A DNA stretch of 64,000 nt from positions 1,736,001 through 1,800,000 of the forward strand of contig JABYQQ010000003.1 in the NCBI GenBank assembly GCA_022605405.1. Direction: 5' to 3'. The DNA comes from Earliella scabrosa. Its lineage: Eukaryota > Basidiomycota > Agaricomycetes > Polyporales > Polyporaceae. Below are positions 24,347 through 36,820 of this stretch, piece after piece (position 1 is the first letter of the stretch; every line of letters begins with the position of its first letter). Under the pieces are notes generated by a model. The model searched no databases and was not told where the DNA came from. It worked only from the letters and a program-made list of their open reading frames with translations. The translations under genes and the position numbers were made by a program.

Positions 24347-27300
24347 CTACTCTACAATACGATCCTTGTCCTTAGTTCGTTGGAACTTACACAGCAGATG
24401 TTCCACCATAATTCCATCGAAGCCAATCCGTCGCCGGACCTCCGGAGATAACGCGTTCTCTAGATGGTGGTAGACTCGTTGGAACGCCGCGTCCACTTCA
24501 GCATATGAAGGCTGTCCATCTGAGTCAGAGAGCTGGTTAGCTGTACGCAACCCCCGCAGCGAGCCAAGGTCGTTCCTCCGGATGACCAAAGCAAGCTCTT
24601 GGAGGGTAGGCGCTTGTACTTTTGACGCGTATACGAGGTCGGCTGCGAGCAGATATCCGGTGAGTTTTCCTACCAAAGGCAGATTGACGTAGGGGATCTT
24701 CCGAAAGACCGGTGTCCCGTCAACGGTCTTCGCTGCCAGATGTTGACCTTGCGTCCAGAAGCAGAACTTGATGAACGGGATAGGCTTCAGGTCGTGGTCG
24801 GCAACGAGTTGGAGCCATTTGCCTTCTTCTTCGAAGTACTGCTTCGCATATTCCAGACCGTGCGCGCGGCGCTGGTTTTGAGGGCTCCCATACGCGGAAA
24901 CATTGAAGAAGCGATTCTCCGATGCGCGGTTGTTGGCCTGATAGCCCTCCTCTTCCAAGAATGCCAGCCACGCTTCATGATTTTTGAAGTACCCGAGGGT
25001 TCGCTCGCGCATGACAGGAGAGTCGAAGAGCAACGCTCGGAAGATCAACCAGCTGGGGAATGCCCCTGGCAGGTCGCGCCGGTCCTTGTGGTATGGACCG
25101 CCAGGGCCGGATACTCGTTGGCGACAAGTTGCAAGTTCCCTGAAGGGTAGGTAGTGATCGGGACGCGCCAGCATAACCGTTTGGAGAGGAGTGGGGTTGG
25201 TGACATCGTGTCCGAGCGCCAGAGGTAGTACGTGATTGAGGAACCTTGTGAGGTCATCAAGGCCGACTTCCATAAGGTTGCGCGATGGGGCTGGAGTGAG
25301 TGACGGAGCAGGCGTGGTCCTTTCTGTAGAGGGAGGGGAAGCGCAAGGGGCTCGCTCGGTTGACGCTCCTAACTTGAAGTGTCCGCGCGCATTGGTCATA
25401 ATCGCTCCAACCAGAGAGTCCGTCCTCCGTCGAACTCCAGGTGTACAACTTTCGACACAGTCGGAGATGGACTGCAAGACCTGCGCTTCTTCTGAATCAG
25501 CACAGCTCAAGGGCACCTGGGCGAGAGCATTGGCGAAAGGTGCAAGCATGTGGACGCGCAGCGTTGGAGCCTTGCGGTTCGGCTGTCCGAGAATTCGTGT
25601 CTTGACGCCCTGGTAGGCCCGCCATACGCCTGGCAGGAGGAGGACGTCGGGGTTGTGGAACGCCCCAACGGTGTACATGACGAAGTAGGCTGCCAGCATC
25701 TCTGTGTTATTTGGGAACTCCAGCCATTGACGAAGGAAAGCGGTGACCAGATTGGTGACAGTCTCTGCGACGTTCTCGTCGTCCATGTTGGATGGCGACA
25801 CATGACCGGGGGTGGGATTGCCAGGGAGATCGGGAAGATAGTCGTGCGCCACGCAATCACGAGATTGCCCGCTTTGCTTTGCGTCGTACACGTCTGAACA
25901 CAACCTGGCCAACCAGTTCTCTGAATGATCATGACAAGAGGCGTCCTGCTGCAGCTCCCCAATAATTCCATGACATCGCGCAGGGCAAGACTCGGCCAGC
26001 CAATACCATGCCGCGGCGCTACAGAGCATGAGACGTCGTCTGTACAGAGCAAGATGGAGCTCAGCGAGCTCAGCGGCTGACTTCATGCGGTCGTGCTTGG
26101 TCCACATAGAGGCAACAGCGTGGGCAAACGACGCGGAGGTAGAATGAGCAGCGAACTGGTCGAAGAAGTGATCTAGGGTACGCGCGCCGTCATTGAAGGG
26201 CTCTGCATGCTTCCCGAGGCGGCGTTCGAGTTTCTTGTATCGAACAAGCTGCTGCTTGAGCGATGAAAGCGAGAAGAGGTCGAGCACGTCTTGGAAAGCT
26301 GAAGTAAATAACATCAGCAAGGGCTGTATGCTGAACCTGTGAATTACTCACGAAGAGACTGATTGCCTCTAGAAAATTGCGGCTCCTGCGGTGCTGGAGC
26401 GGTTCCTGCCCCAACGGTGCTGTTCAACTCGGCGGTGCCATCGTGCCCGTCGTGCTCGTGAAAAGTTTGTTCCGGATGCTTCTCCATTGGACCCGCTTCT
26501 TCACCCTCATGCTGGTCTAGAGAAGACGGACCTCCATATGATAGCGGCGGCCGTAAGTCGTGCACACCACCGCAAGAGAGCTGGTCACTCGGGACACGTT
26601 CGGGTGAGTGCGCACAAGGGATTGCCGATGCAGGTTCATGGCGTGAGGCAGTAGAGGTGAGCGGACGATGGTCGCAAGCGTGCAAAGCGCTAGCCACTGC
26701 AGCGTGGGTGGCAGGCACGACGTTACCAGATATCCCTTCTAATTTGCCTGCCGGACGCGAACTAGACACCTCGGAGGCGGAACTGTCGTCGCGTGGGGGA
26801 GAGGAGCGGTGGAATATCGCGTGAGCCTGAGGTGAGACTGCGTCTGCAGGTGAGGTTCTCGCAGGAGAAGTATCTACACGCTCGCGGTAGTTGATCGGAA
26901 CCGGGGAGATCTCTGGATCCGCCAGTTCCTGGACGGCAGTAGCCAGAGGCGTGTCAGCTGCTCGGTCAATCCCTGGAGATTGGGGCACAAGCCCATCGCC
27001 GGCACGTCCATTCGCAATGTCGTCGCTATTGCCGGAAACAGCATCACTAGAAGGGCCTTCTGCCCGAGTGTCAGTATGCGATCCAGGTGTTGAGTGGAGA
27101 ATGTCGCACCGTCGCAATCAGAGTCGTCATCAGCACAGTATCCTCCCAGAAATTCCAACATCTTCGCGTTCCAACCAAATCGTTTCTTAGAGAATAGCGT
27201 TGACAAGTCAGGCTCAGAACCATATCCATCTGCAGTACGTCGATAAATCAATACCCAGCCCTATACAAAGTGAGAGAGCAACATCATCGAGACTGACGTC

Positions 27301-30057
27301 GGCGACTCGAGCGGGTATCATAAACCTGCGAAGGCAGCTCTTCTTCCTGTGAGGACAGTCCTGCCTGGCGAAGACTTCGCCGCGATGGTTGACGGGATCC
27401 AGCTGCGTCCCTCACAACGCCTAGAGATGAAGATGTCTTGGGCTTTTTGCGCGACTTGGCTGCGTGGCGACAGGTTAGAACATTGGAAGCAAGAAGCAGA
27501 TCTGCAGCGTACCTTGTGTCCTTGAATGTGTCCCTTCGTCATCGGCGGTGTAATCGTCGATGTCGGCATCTTCTGTCAGCTTGCGTTTGGTGCGTGCTGA
27601 AAGGAAGTCGTAAGTGAGCTTCCCTGAAGAGTACCGAGGTGTGCATCATACCGGTATGCGCCCCGAAGTTTGCTTCAGCGGGGGTTGGTTTGGCCGTCGC
27701 GCCTCCCTTCTTGCCTTTCTTACCCTTGTTCGTCTTCTTGGTTGACTTGCTCTTCCTGCTCTTCTTGGACAGGCCTACTAGGGGGTGAGGAGGATGGAAG
27801 AGGTATTGCGGCATCAAGTTATCTCACCTGCGCCATCGCCGTCGGTGTCGGACATCGCCTTACGCTTCTTCCCACGTTTGCCACCTTCGCTAGACTTGTT
27901 TGCGCTGTCAGCTGCATAAACAATCAAGTACGAGAGTCAGTTTGTACACGACAAGGACGGTCCAGAGGGCGGCACTTGCCTGACTTCTTCTGGAACGCGA
28001 CATGCGCAGCATGAGGAATGAACTTGGCGTGCAGCTCTTTGTGAGTATCCCAGAGCGTGATGGACTCCTGTCGGGTGCAGCCCAGACTGCTCGATTTAAC
28101 GGTCGAGCCAGGATGAAGTTCCCAGAAGGCAGGTTGATGCTGGGTACCGTCTTTCTCTATGAGCGTGAAGCATTCCGCGAGCTTGTGGTAGTCGATCTGC
28201 ATCCTGGCGTCATGACCGACTTGCCGACCAAAGTGGTGTGCCATCTGACAAAAGCCCCGGTAGTAGAAGTCCAGAAACGCCTGCGGTGACGTTAGATACA
28301 GGCCAGAGCTGACCCAGTTCGCGACGTTAGACTTGACGAACGAATCGTCGTAGCTACAGATCCGACGCTTAGGTTTGACATCACACAGGAAGAGACACAC
28401 GGCGTACCGAGGATCGATGAACTCCGGAGGCATGGCGAACGTCTTGTTGCCTGGAAGAACCGCAAAACTTAGGAGGGCTCTACCATCTAACATGGAGCTT
28501 GGCGGATAGCAGACGACTGTGAAGCGATAAGACCAAGGCTTAGGCTTCTTGCCAGGAGCTGCGGTTGGTGGGTAACCGCCGTGAAAACGGAGTCCGCAGA
28601 AACAAATGATAATTGGGCCCTCCAGAACTACGCACAATCAGTACCGCTACCGATCGTGCGATGCGTGACGATGCGCGTACCAACAGCCACTCCCAGATCC
28701 CCGATGATGAACATCCCAGGATTCTCGTCAGGGGCAATGTCGCCGTAGGTGACCATGGATGTAAACCCGCCGGCGCTATCATTGTCGTCGATGTGCTTGC
28801 CTCCAAAACTACCGAAGTCCTTCTGCATGTTGGACACTGCGTCAAGGATTAATCATACAACACAGCGAGAATGAGGGATTCAGAAACCTACAGGCAAGCG
28901 CATCCGCGGTTTGCGTCGCAGCGAAATTGGCCTGCATGGTTGGATAGGCATAGTTGCCGTCGAAGCCAACGCGCGGCAGATTTGTGACCTCTGCCTGCCT
29001 CTTTAAAGCCAGGCTGATCTCTTCAGGGGCAGCCTCAAGGGCAGCGATCGCGACCGGGGCGACAGCCTGAGTATGGGCATTAGCGAGCGTTCAAACGAGG
29101 ACGAACAAAAAACCATACCTTCACGATGGTCTCGCGCAACAGCAGATGCTCACTAGGTTTCTCGCCCATGGAGATCTTGGCAGAAGCAGTGGGCCCAGCG
29201 AGATTGCGCTGAACTTGATACGACTGCACGAGCGTGTAACATCTAGGCGCATTGCCTACGTGCATCGCGTGGTCGTCCCGCTCGTACAGCGCACCTCCTT
29301 GGTATATACCATCGGTCTTTGTAGGCTTGTGAGGCGATCGATCTTGACGAGGTCCTAAGCCGTGTTCGCGAGCCTCTTCCAATCGTTGTTTCAGCTCGGC
29401 GGTGAGAATACCGCTGTGCGCCGTCAGCATAGCGTTCGAGTGGCAAGCTAGCATTGAGACACTGACCTAGAAGGGATCCATATCTGGAGCACGTCATCCT
29501 CCTCCTTCCCGGACCCCCGCACATCTCGAGAGAAGACGTAGTCTCCCCGCTTCAGGAAGAAGAAACCTGAGAGAGATCAGAGCCTGGAGTGCACAGATGT
29601 GGCATTATACTCACCGGCCTTCCGGATGCCGTGGTTCGTGCCCTCTGGAAACGGCATGGCAGAGACGAACTTATAGTACTCCTCCATCGCCGCGGGGTCG
29701 GTGTCTTGTAAGTAAACAAAGATGCGTTTGGCTTTCCAGGCTCGTTTAACCTTGGCGTGTGTCTTCAAGAGATAGAGTCGTGGAAGTCGAGGATCACGAT
29801 TAGGAATCTCAATGAGGGTGTCGCTGGGACGGCGCATGTCTGGGGGATAGGTGAGCAGGATCCAGCATATGCGACGACGGGGGACGCGTACTTGGAAATT
29901 GTGCATCCATCGGGCCCCCTTCCTCAGCGTGGTCGGTTTGCGATGCAGCTGCAGTGTGAGCAGCGCCACTGGCACTTGCTGTTCGTCGCGAGCGAGGTAC
30001 GGTGCGTGGAGAGGAAGCGTGTGCGGAGACTGGGGCAGCTTGACGTTTGGGAGGCAT
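24347..30057 (-). CDS. TET/JBP-like 2-oxoglutarate/Fe(II) dioxygenase fused to a large unknown C-terminal region
   Basis: Minus strand, ATG at 30057 (MPPKRQAAPVSAHASSPRTV), stop at 24347, many exons. The dioxygenase core shows the metal motif HxD in GGKHIDDNDSAGG (about 28,770-28,800), then MFIIGDLGVAV. A distal His follows in GLRFHGGYPP (~28,580), and an Arg for 2-oxoglutarate in SYRFTVVCYPP (~28,525). This order and spacing fit fungal TET/JBP-like enzymes, which oxidise 5-methylcytosine and are linked to KDZ transposons in basidiomycetes. A basic linker (KKSRKSKSTKKTNKGKKGKK) follows. A 50-nt intron near 27,060-27,110 then joins ...DCDG to EGPSSDAVSG. The last exon (24347-26300) encodes ~640 mostly helical residues of no known family. 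The two halves could be separate genes, but phase-consistent introns bridge them. Confidence 0.65.
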
Positions 30058-30758
30058 GGCGAAGGGCAGAGCGGTCTTGAAGGAGAGGATGGATGGAAGG
30101 AGAACAGGCCCCGAGGGCGAGCATCGGAAAAGGTATCGGAGAGGGACAGACGAAAGGGAAAACTCACCAGTTGAACGCTGGCAGAGATATAATTTGCGGT
30201 ATGAGAGAGAAATCGCTGGTAGATCTATCGATTCGGTGCGCGAGTTCGTTAGGGCTCGAGATGCGCTGAGGTGCAAGCGGGACTAATCACCAACGGGCTG
30301 GTGAGATCGTTGGTTCGCGCCTGTCGCAGACAACGACAGAGAGACGGCAAGGAGAAAACTCACAGAACAGGCTGCTGAATGTGGACGGCTTCAGTTGGGA
30401 GGAGGAGGGCAGGGCACAACGTCGACAGTGATGTGGAAATAGTAGTAGAAGACGAGACGACCGCCAGGGGGGCAGCACGAGAGGCACGCAGGACGAGAAG
30501 CAAGCAGCGGAGAGGGAACACCAGGGGCAGTAAGAGCTGGTGATCGATGCGCCAAGTCCTGTTGCAGGAGTTTTGGGCGCTTCGCGCTGCTGCATGCATT
30601 GAGTTCAATCGCTCGTCTGCGAGCTATTGAGTGCGTTGAATATACTTTGGTGCTCTCCCGATTTGTTAACAGCCAGCGCGAGTGATCATTTGCACGTTTG
30701 TCTGCCTAAAACGAATAGAGCCCTGCGCGTACCGAAGACCGAGTAATATTCCTATAAC

Positions 30759-30965
30759 GAGCGGGCTTTGTGAGGACTGTGAACGCTCCATTATATAGAC
30801 CAGCCCTATATTCGGTCCTTGCCTGCCAATAGATACAAGTAGCACGACCGCAGAGCGGTCGTGAGGCACTTGAGCAGGCAGGGTAGCCGACCGCGCTGAA
30901 GCGCCGACGAGACCCAGCCTGGGTCGCAACTCAGGCTGGGTTTGATCGGAGGCTTCGGCCGATCG
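30759..30965. other. Cluster of stable hairpins in an intergenic region (candidate structured RNA)
   Basis: Perfect stems follow each other: CACGACCGC/GCGGTCGTG (30843-30863, loop AGA), enclosed by TGCCTGC (30820-30826)/GCAGGCA (30874-30880). Then come GCGCT/AGCGC (30893-30904), ACCCAGCCTG/CAGGCTGGGT (30912-30941, 10-nt loop) and GATCGG/CCGATC (30944-30964). GAGCG...CGCTC at 30759-30788 may close an outer helix. The region lies between two divergent genes. No known RNA family is recognised; transposon termini could also look like this. Confidence 0.55.
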
Positions 30966-32208
30966 CACATGGCCAGACCGAGAAGGCGCTTGACATACCT
31001 GACTCTGCGATGCTTCTATCATAGCGGACCTAGACGACATGCTGTCGTTGCAGAACCTTGGTCAGTCAGAGGCCAAGTTCTGCTAGACGGCGGTGGGGAG
31101 TACATGCTCATAGGGGGACGTAATAAACGATGAAAGGTCTATAGAAGTCAGACGGCCCCGGTGAATGCGCTGACCAAAGCCATGAATTACTTATATGTAT
31201 GACAGAAGCATACCTACAGATACATCGTGCGTATACAAGATCGCTCCTGCTCGAAATGAAGAGCCGGCCAGGGGATTGACGGACTGAGCATTGGCAGGAG
31301 AGACGACGGTACGTCATGCCGCCTCACTTACCTCGTGTGATGGATAGGGAGCAGGACCTGGCCCTGTCACTATGCGTTTCAGCGGACTAGTTAGCGTTAT
31401 AGTGCATACCTGGGTTTGCCAACCATTTGCTCGTCTCGATCGTCCACAGCTTGACTTTGCCCGGAGATATAATTTGTAGAGGACAGAGCCACGACCGACG
31501 TAGCCGCCGTGTACCGCCGGCGAGATCGTGTGCATCGGCCTTACGAATGCCTAGCTGCTGCGTGATGATTATTGATAAGAACGCTCCACATCGTAGAACG
31601 ACATGGAGGTTGGAAGGCAAGCCTCAACCGTCTGGCCGAAGTCTCAGCACCGGATGTTGGCACGTTGCACAGCCTGACGTAAGCACAGACGCCGAAGATC
31701 TTGTGGGTCTCCGCATTTGGATTCCTTCTCTCTGCCTCCTGCGTCTTTCCCTCACCCCGTCTGGAACTCAACCAGTCGACAGACGAGAGGAGTTCCCAGC
31801 TGTACACTGCGTTCCACGCTGTGTAGAGACTGAGGGAACAATCACCCCGAACAAGAACGAACCAGACGACGTAGGTATGAACCTAGGGTCCGGCGGGAGA
31901 CTTACTGAACCTCGGCGCTTTAGATCGCACCAGCCGTGACAAGCTCGAGAACAGCCGGTTCCTCGCTATAGGCTTGGCATCCCGACTACGGACCTCGACC
32001 GATTCATCGTCAAATTACTCGGTCAGTAGTGTCTACAGACGCAAGTTGTAAATCCTACTGACATGATGTTGTAGGACGCGAAGTACTAAGTGTGCGAAGC
32101 CCAAATACGGTATGTGTCGCGCCCGGCATGTCGTCTGGCACTCAGCTAACCCACCGCCCAGAGAGCGTTTGCTAGAGAGCCCTGGAGATAGACAGACATG
32201 GACAACAC
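30966..32208. other. Divergent intergenic region; possible 5' exons of the downstream gene
   Basis: 30058-30758 shows only shadow frames and the probable promoter of the dioxygenase gene. From about 31,960 the plus strand has exon-like pieces: LGIPTTDLDRFIVKLL, then after an intron GREVLSVRSPNT, then RLLESPGDRQTWTTL near 32,163-32,212. These probably form the 5' part of the gene that continues at 32,260, but the last junction did not keep phase in my hands. Confidence 0.35.
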
Positions 32209-34904
32209 TTGGTGAGTCTGACCTGGGCCGACGCTTCTACCCTGTGCCTGACAAGACGTTCCAGGAGGGAAGAGGTGTACACGTTCTCAGACAGCCAAGG
32301 GGATGCGTTTACTGTCACCAACGTTCCGGACAAAATCACAGTTCCCAATGCCCCCGATCCTTACCCTCACCTAAACAAGTCCTTCCGTGAGCTTATGCGC
32401 CCGCAGTACTCGCTGGCTGTGCCCGAACTGCCATATCTGCTCCGGAGCGCACCGTTGGGGGATCCGTTGCTTGGACGGTTGTGCTCCGAAGCCGGGATTC
32501 TCCGACCAGTTCAGTATGTGGACGGCTGGTCACTGCACAGCCAGATACGAAACTCATGGATACAACTCGAGCGGGGCCTATTGCATATCTCCAACCTTCT
32601 CTTGTCTTTCGCGAACGTGCCCGCGGCTACCTCAATTGGGTCATTCAATCATTGGCCTGAACCGTCAGAATGCGGCTACACCCGTGCCCATCGCACCGAG
32701 CACACTGCGACGGTGTCCATCAGGAAGTCTCGTGAGGCTTTCCTGGTGCTCGCTGCCCGAAGCAGTCTTGCGATCGCTGTATGGCTTCCTGCATCCCCGG
32801 CGTTGACTTCCGACCAACCGCCGGCGTGGGCGGTGTTCCTGTCACAACAAAGCGTACCGTCGTCGTGGATCGATGCGCTGCGGTCATCCGTCATCGCAGA
32901 CTTCTCACATGGTCTACGCGTGGGTGCGTTTATTGACCCACAGTGCTGTCCGTGGCTTCCTCACGTCCCCATCCTTCGGCGAGCTCGCGTGCCACTCTTC
33001 GTGAAATGGACCCGCTTTGAGAGCATGCAAGAGGTGTGGACCCAACATGGTCGCTACCTAAAAGATCTCGCTCCACGAGGTCGGGATGAAAGCCTCGCCC
33101 TCACAGCTCCTCCACGACCGTCCGCGCCACACGTCTTCAAACTGTATCTGAATGGGGAGGGTCGCCCGCATCCGTTCATTGAGGCCTTGGAGCAGCGCCT
33201 GCGTCGCTTGCCTGCGGGTCCCTTCCAGCTGCCTGGAGAACCGATGGCCGCGTTCTTCGAGCGAATGGCCTCTCATCAGACACGAGTACGATCCCATGAG
33301 ACATCGGCTCAAAGAGATCGAAGACTGGCTCGCGAGACGTACGCCCAAACGGGCCGGCCGCCGAAGCCGTACACCAGGGTATATCTATGGATAAAGGCAG
33401 ACATGGCAATACCCGACCTTCCTGAGGAGTTACGATGGCTAGACTACCGCGCGGAAGTGCAGAGCGGAGCAGTGCTTGGGCTTTGGTACTCCCACGGCCC
33501 CTCCTTTCGTCGATACAACTCGGTATTTGACGAGTGGGACCTGTGGTCCGATGCCGCTGAGATAGATAGCGGCCACCGAGTTCTTTCAGAGTCAGCTTCT
33601 CCCATCCCAGACTACACCCAGCCTGAATCTCTCTTCGAAGCGGACAATGAGTTCCTCTACTCCCAAACGCCTCTTGCCGCCTACCCAGTCATAGCATTCT
33701 CAGAACGCTATTTGCAGACGCGATATCTGCTGGAGCGGTACGGTCTCCATCCTGACAATCGGACATTCCTTGGGGTGGACTACCAGAAGTACAATGGTGA
33801 AGCGTTCTACAAAATCTTCGGTTTTGCCAAGGATGCAGAGGTAGCTTTTGACATGGCGGAAAAGAGGACATATGCGGGATGTGCTTGGGCTCTCCTGAAC
33901 AATCTGTTCGATTCGCCTGCCACGCGTACCTGCTGGGACCTGAATCCGAAAGGAGAACATTTCCTGTTCCAGAGGAGTATGCTGAGGAACATCGTGAAGG
34001 TGGAGAGGAAGCTCGGACCCGACCAAATGCCCTTATACCTCGTGAGGTATGCGAACGACAAGCACGACCTCGGGTGGCGCCTCGCTGTGAATAGCAGGGT
34101 CCTCCTCTATCTGTTACGTTGCCTTCCTGGGTTAGAGACATCGGGCGATGCGGTCTACGCGCTGACCAACGTCGGGGCTCCATTCAACACCGTGCAGGCC
34201 AGGGAGAAGAGAGTCGTAGCAGCAGGATTAACTACGACAGGCACTCGCCAAAGTCGCTGGCTCTTGTCTGAGCGCTGCGAGGCTCACCGTCACAACGTCA
34301 TGGACTACCGTCAGTACTGCCGACAACGACTTGACCTTCTGAGATCCGGCCCTCACTTGCGAGCTGCACTCCTTCATGGGGGTATAATTTGGCGCTTGGC
34401 AATGGAGATGGCGGGAGAGTACTCGGGAAACCTCGATCTCCTTCGCTCATACCTGGAGCTGGGTCCATCGGAGGAGAGCGGGTGTCATCGAATAATCATA
34501 CAAGATGGACAGACGACATATGTGGATGACGGACTATCAGACTATGAGGTAGATGCTATCTGCGGGGTCAACCACGTGTACACAGGTAAGTACACAGGTG
34601 TCGAGGGTAGAGCATTGATTTGACTGAGGTTGAGTAATGTACAGTCCAGAGCAATCAACAAGAGGACCAGTCATGGTGGCCCAAACCAAGCATTTGGTCG
34701 ACATCCGGCATGTACACAGGCATCTGGACACCGAAAAATGAGCACTGGTTCTGCAAGAGGCTGGGCGATATCGAAGCAGGAAACGCGTCGCCGATGAACG
34801 CGCGCAAATGGAGATCCGCTGTGGGACAGTACCGGCAATGCGGCAGGTTGGCAGATACAATAGACGTAGCAAGCCAAGACATTATCGCGGAGTACCTACT
34901 ATGA
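32209..34904 (+). CDS. Large unrecognised protein (lineage-specific)
   Basis: One long exon is open from 32209, coding-like from about 32,264 (REEVYTFSDSQGDAFTVTNV). It ends at a GTAAGT donor near 34,586, and a ~60-nt intron leads to a final exon (QEDQSWWPKPSIWSTSGMYT ... IIAEYLL, stop TGA 34902-34904). The ~880 residues are soluble and Arg/Tyr/Trp-rich, with no membrane helix. Segments such as YLWIKADMAIPDLPEELRWL and GLWYSHGPSFRRYNSVFDEW look like conserved folds. I do not recognise a domain. 5' exons probably lie at 31,960-32,212, so the true start is upstream. It is divergent from the TET/JBP-like gene and could belong with it to the same mobile or lineage-specific locus. Confidence 0.6.
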
Positions 34905-35052
34905 CATGTTGTACTTTGAACGAATATCGGGCCAACTATTGCAGATGTGATTGACACACGGGAGATGCGAAGCGCATGGCTCCAAAACGGGTTGAGAGCG
35001 AGCGATATTGTGCAGTAACAAAACTGGTACATGACGACGTTGATACTACAAT

Positions 35053-35843
35053 CTACAACTGACTGTCGCGGTCAAGGTTCTCAGAGAGGTCCTGCTCAGT
35101 ATTGTCGTCTACAGCACGGTGGTCATCAGTCTGGTCAGTGTGCCTCAACGCTTGGTACGTAGGTAACATAGAACGGTTATCAAGATGAATAGGAGTATCG
35201 TATAGGACGACCGTGAAACGATGGCTATGCTGCGGAGGGGGAGTGCTATTCGGCCACACGCCGTGGTAAGGAAGGCCCGAGCTGTGACGAAGTACAGTCA
35301 GTACTAGTGAGACAGTCCTGAACGCACGCTGCACACCACGTACTTCAAGCGCGATGCGTACAGATTTGGAACAGCCGGATCGCGCTGGAGAATATCGCTC
35401 AAACGACCGAGAGAGCGTGGAATGGACTGTGGTGAGGACGAAAGAGGGGGACTGTTGGTCGCGGCTGAAGTGACAGAACTGGCAGGCGGGTTGCGTTCAA
35501 ACTGGTAGGTAGCGCGAGGGAGATCAATGCGAGCTTATGAGGAACCGTCAGTTACTAGTATTCCTGACGATCCAGCAAACAAGACAGCTGACGCATGGCT
35601 GGCTGAGACTGAAGTGCCGGATCGCCGGTGGAATGAGGGTCGGCGGGTTCGTCAGACATGTCAACTTGCCCGGGTACAATGTCTGCGTGGATCGGGCGGG
35701 CTTGACTCGCTATAGAGCAGATACAAGGTGGGAGCAGGATGAGGCAAGTAACATAAATGTCGGCACGTACCAGCAGATTGGCCAGGAAACGGTGTAGAGG
35801 TGTCTACAGAACTGGAGTTGGCGTGCGGTATGTCAGAAGGCAT
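35053..35843 (-). CDS. Protein with a TET/JBP-like dioxygenase C-terminal motif only
   Basis: Minus strand, ATG at 35843 (MPSDIPHANSSSVDTSTPFP), stop near 35053. A Ser/Pro-rich N-terminus is spliced to LGRLSDILQRDPAVPN. A junction near 35,290-35,360 leads to SGLPYHGVWPNSTPPPQHSH followed by RFTVVLYDTPIHLD. That tail closely parallels the distal part of the dioxygenase at 24347-30057 (GLRFHGGYPP...YRFTVVCYPP): His-Gly, Pro-rich loop, RFTVV-x-Y. The metal HxD half is not seen upstream. One splice junction (near 35,520-35,570) did not keep phase. It is probably a truncated or decayed relative, or a protein whose N-terminal exons I missed. Confidence 0.45.
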
Positions 35844-36082
35844 GACGGCTAGGGTAGCGTAGAGCGTAAAGTCAAGGCGGAAGCGATACAAAGATGCGCA
35901 GTATGGCGTACTTATGTTCTGATAAGTGATGCCAAGCCTGATATCATAAAGGCTGTGCGCCTGAGGAGGGTATGGTAATCTGTATGGTCTAGTAACTGAA
36001 TCGAGCGATATATGCAGATAGGTGGAGAGGAAGGAACGTTCGGCGAGGGGTGCGTATGGGAGCAACAATAGTGCACCCAGTA

Positions 36083-36820
36083 TCAAGATGCACGTTCCTT
36101 GCCCTTGCCCTCAGGTACTGCATCGCCACCTTGGAGCAGCTGGGCCTTCAACTGCTCGAGCGATCGCGCCATCGCTGTGATCATTTCGTTGGTCTGCTGA
36201 TGGTTGTGCTCGACCGCGTTGGCAAGTTCTTGCAGCGGGGTCATCCAATCGGGGGGCGATACGGCAGCACGACTGCTGTCCACGGTGCGGGAAGAGGACG
36301 CGTTCGACGACGAGGGGCCGGGACTAGGGGCGGGCGGTGTGAAAGATTGAGTGCGAGTCGATGCACGTGTACGAGGGCCGCTGGACGAGATCGACAAGGC
36401 GGAAGATAGAACTTCCGGGGTGGAGTGAGTGATAGATCGCGACTGAGAAAGGCGCGCTGAGGAGGCGTGCTTGCGGTTGATGGGGGGCGTAAAGCCAAGA
36501 CCGAACTGTGAACACTCTATGTAATGACTGATCAGCAACACGGAAGGCTTGAAAGGCATGCACGACGTACTGCTCATCCAGTCACAGTGACTGTAGTGTT
36601 TGGTATAGCACCGATTGCACTTCCAGGTGCCATTACCTCCGGGCTCTTGAGCGCATAGAGAAGGTTTGCCCGAGTCACGGTCGCGTTCGCATCTTTGACA
36701 CTCAATCGAGCGTATCTTCTTCAATACCTCGACAAAGTCCGCGCGAAGAGCGGTGGTACGCAGATTGGCGGGGAGCTTCAACTCCAAGTTGTCCCATGCG
36801 GGGGAGAACTGATCGGGCAT
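36083..36820 (-). CDS. Cys-rich, probably zinc-binding protein with a C-terminal coiled coil
   Basis: Minus strand, ATG at 36820 (MPDQFSPAWDNLELKLPANL), stop near 36083. Exons 36571-36820 and 36083-36516 are my model: the 54-nt piece between them starts GTACGT and ends ACATAG, is a multiple of three and is open, so it could also be retained. Residues ~38-80 hold a Cys cluster (IECQRCERDRDSG, C, WKCNRCYTKHYSHCDWM) with CxxC pairs as in zinc ribbons. A long Ser/Pro-rich linker leads to a helix rich in Gln/Leu/Glu (LQELANAVEHNHQQTNEMIT...LEQLKAQLLQ), a likely coiled coil. Function unknown; nucleic-acid binding is possible. Confidence 0.55.
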   Translation of the reverse strand: MPDQFSPAWDNLELKLPANLRTTALRADFVEVLKKIRSIECQRCERDRDSGKPSLCAQEPGGNGTWKCNRCYTKHYSHCDWMSSTSCMPFKPSVLLISHYIECSQFGLGFTPPINRKHASSARLSQSRSITHSTPEVLSSALSISSSGPRTRASTRTQSFTPPAPSPGPSSSNASSSRTVDSSRAAVSPPDWMTPLQELANAVEHNHQQTNEMITAMARSLEQLKAQLLQGGDAVPEGKGKERAS

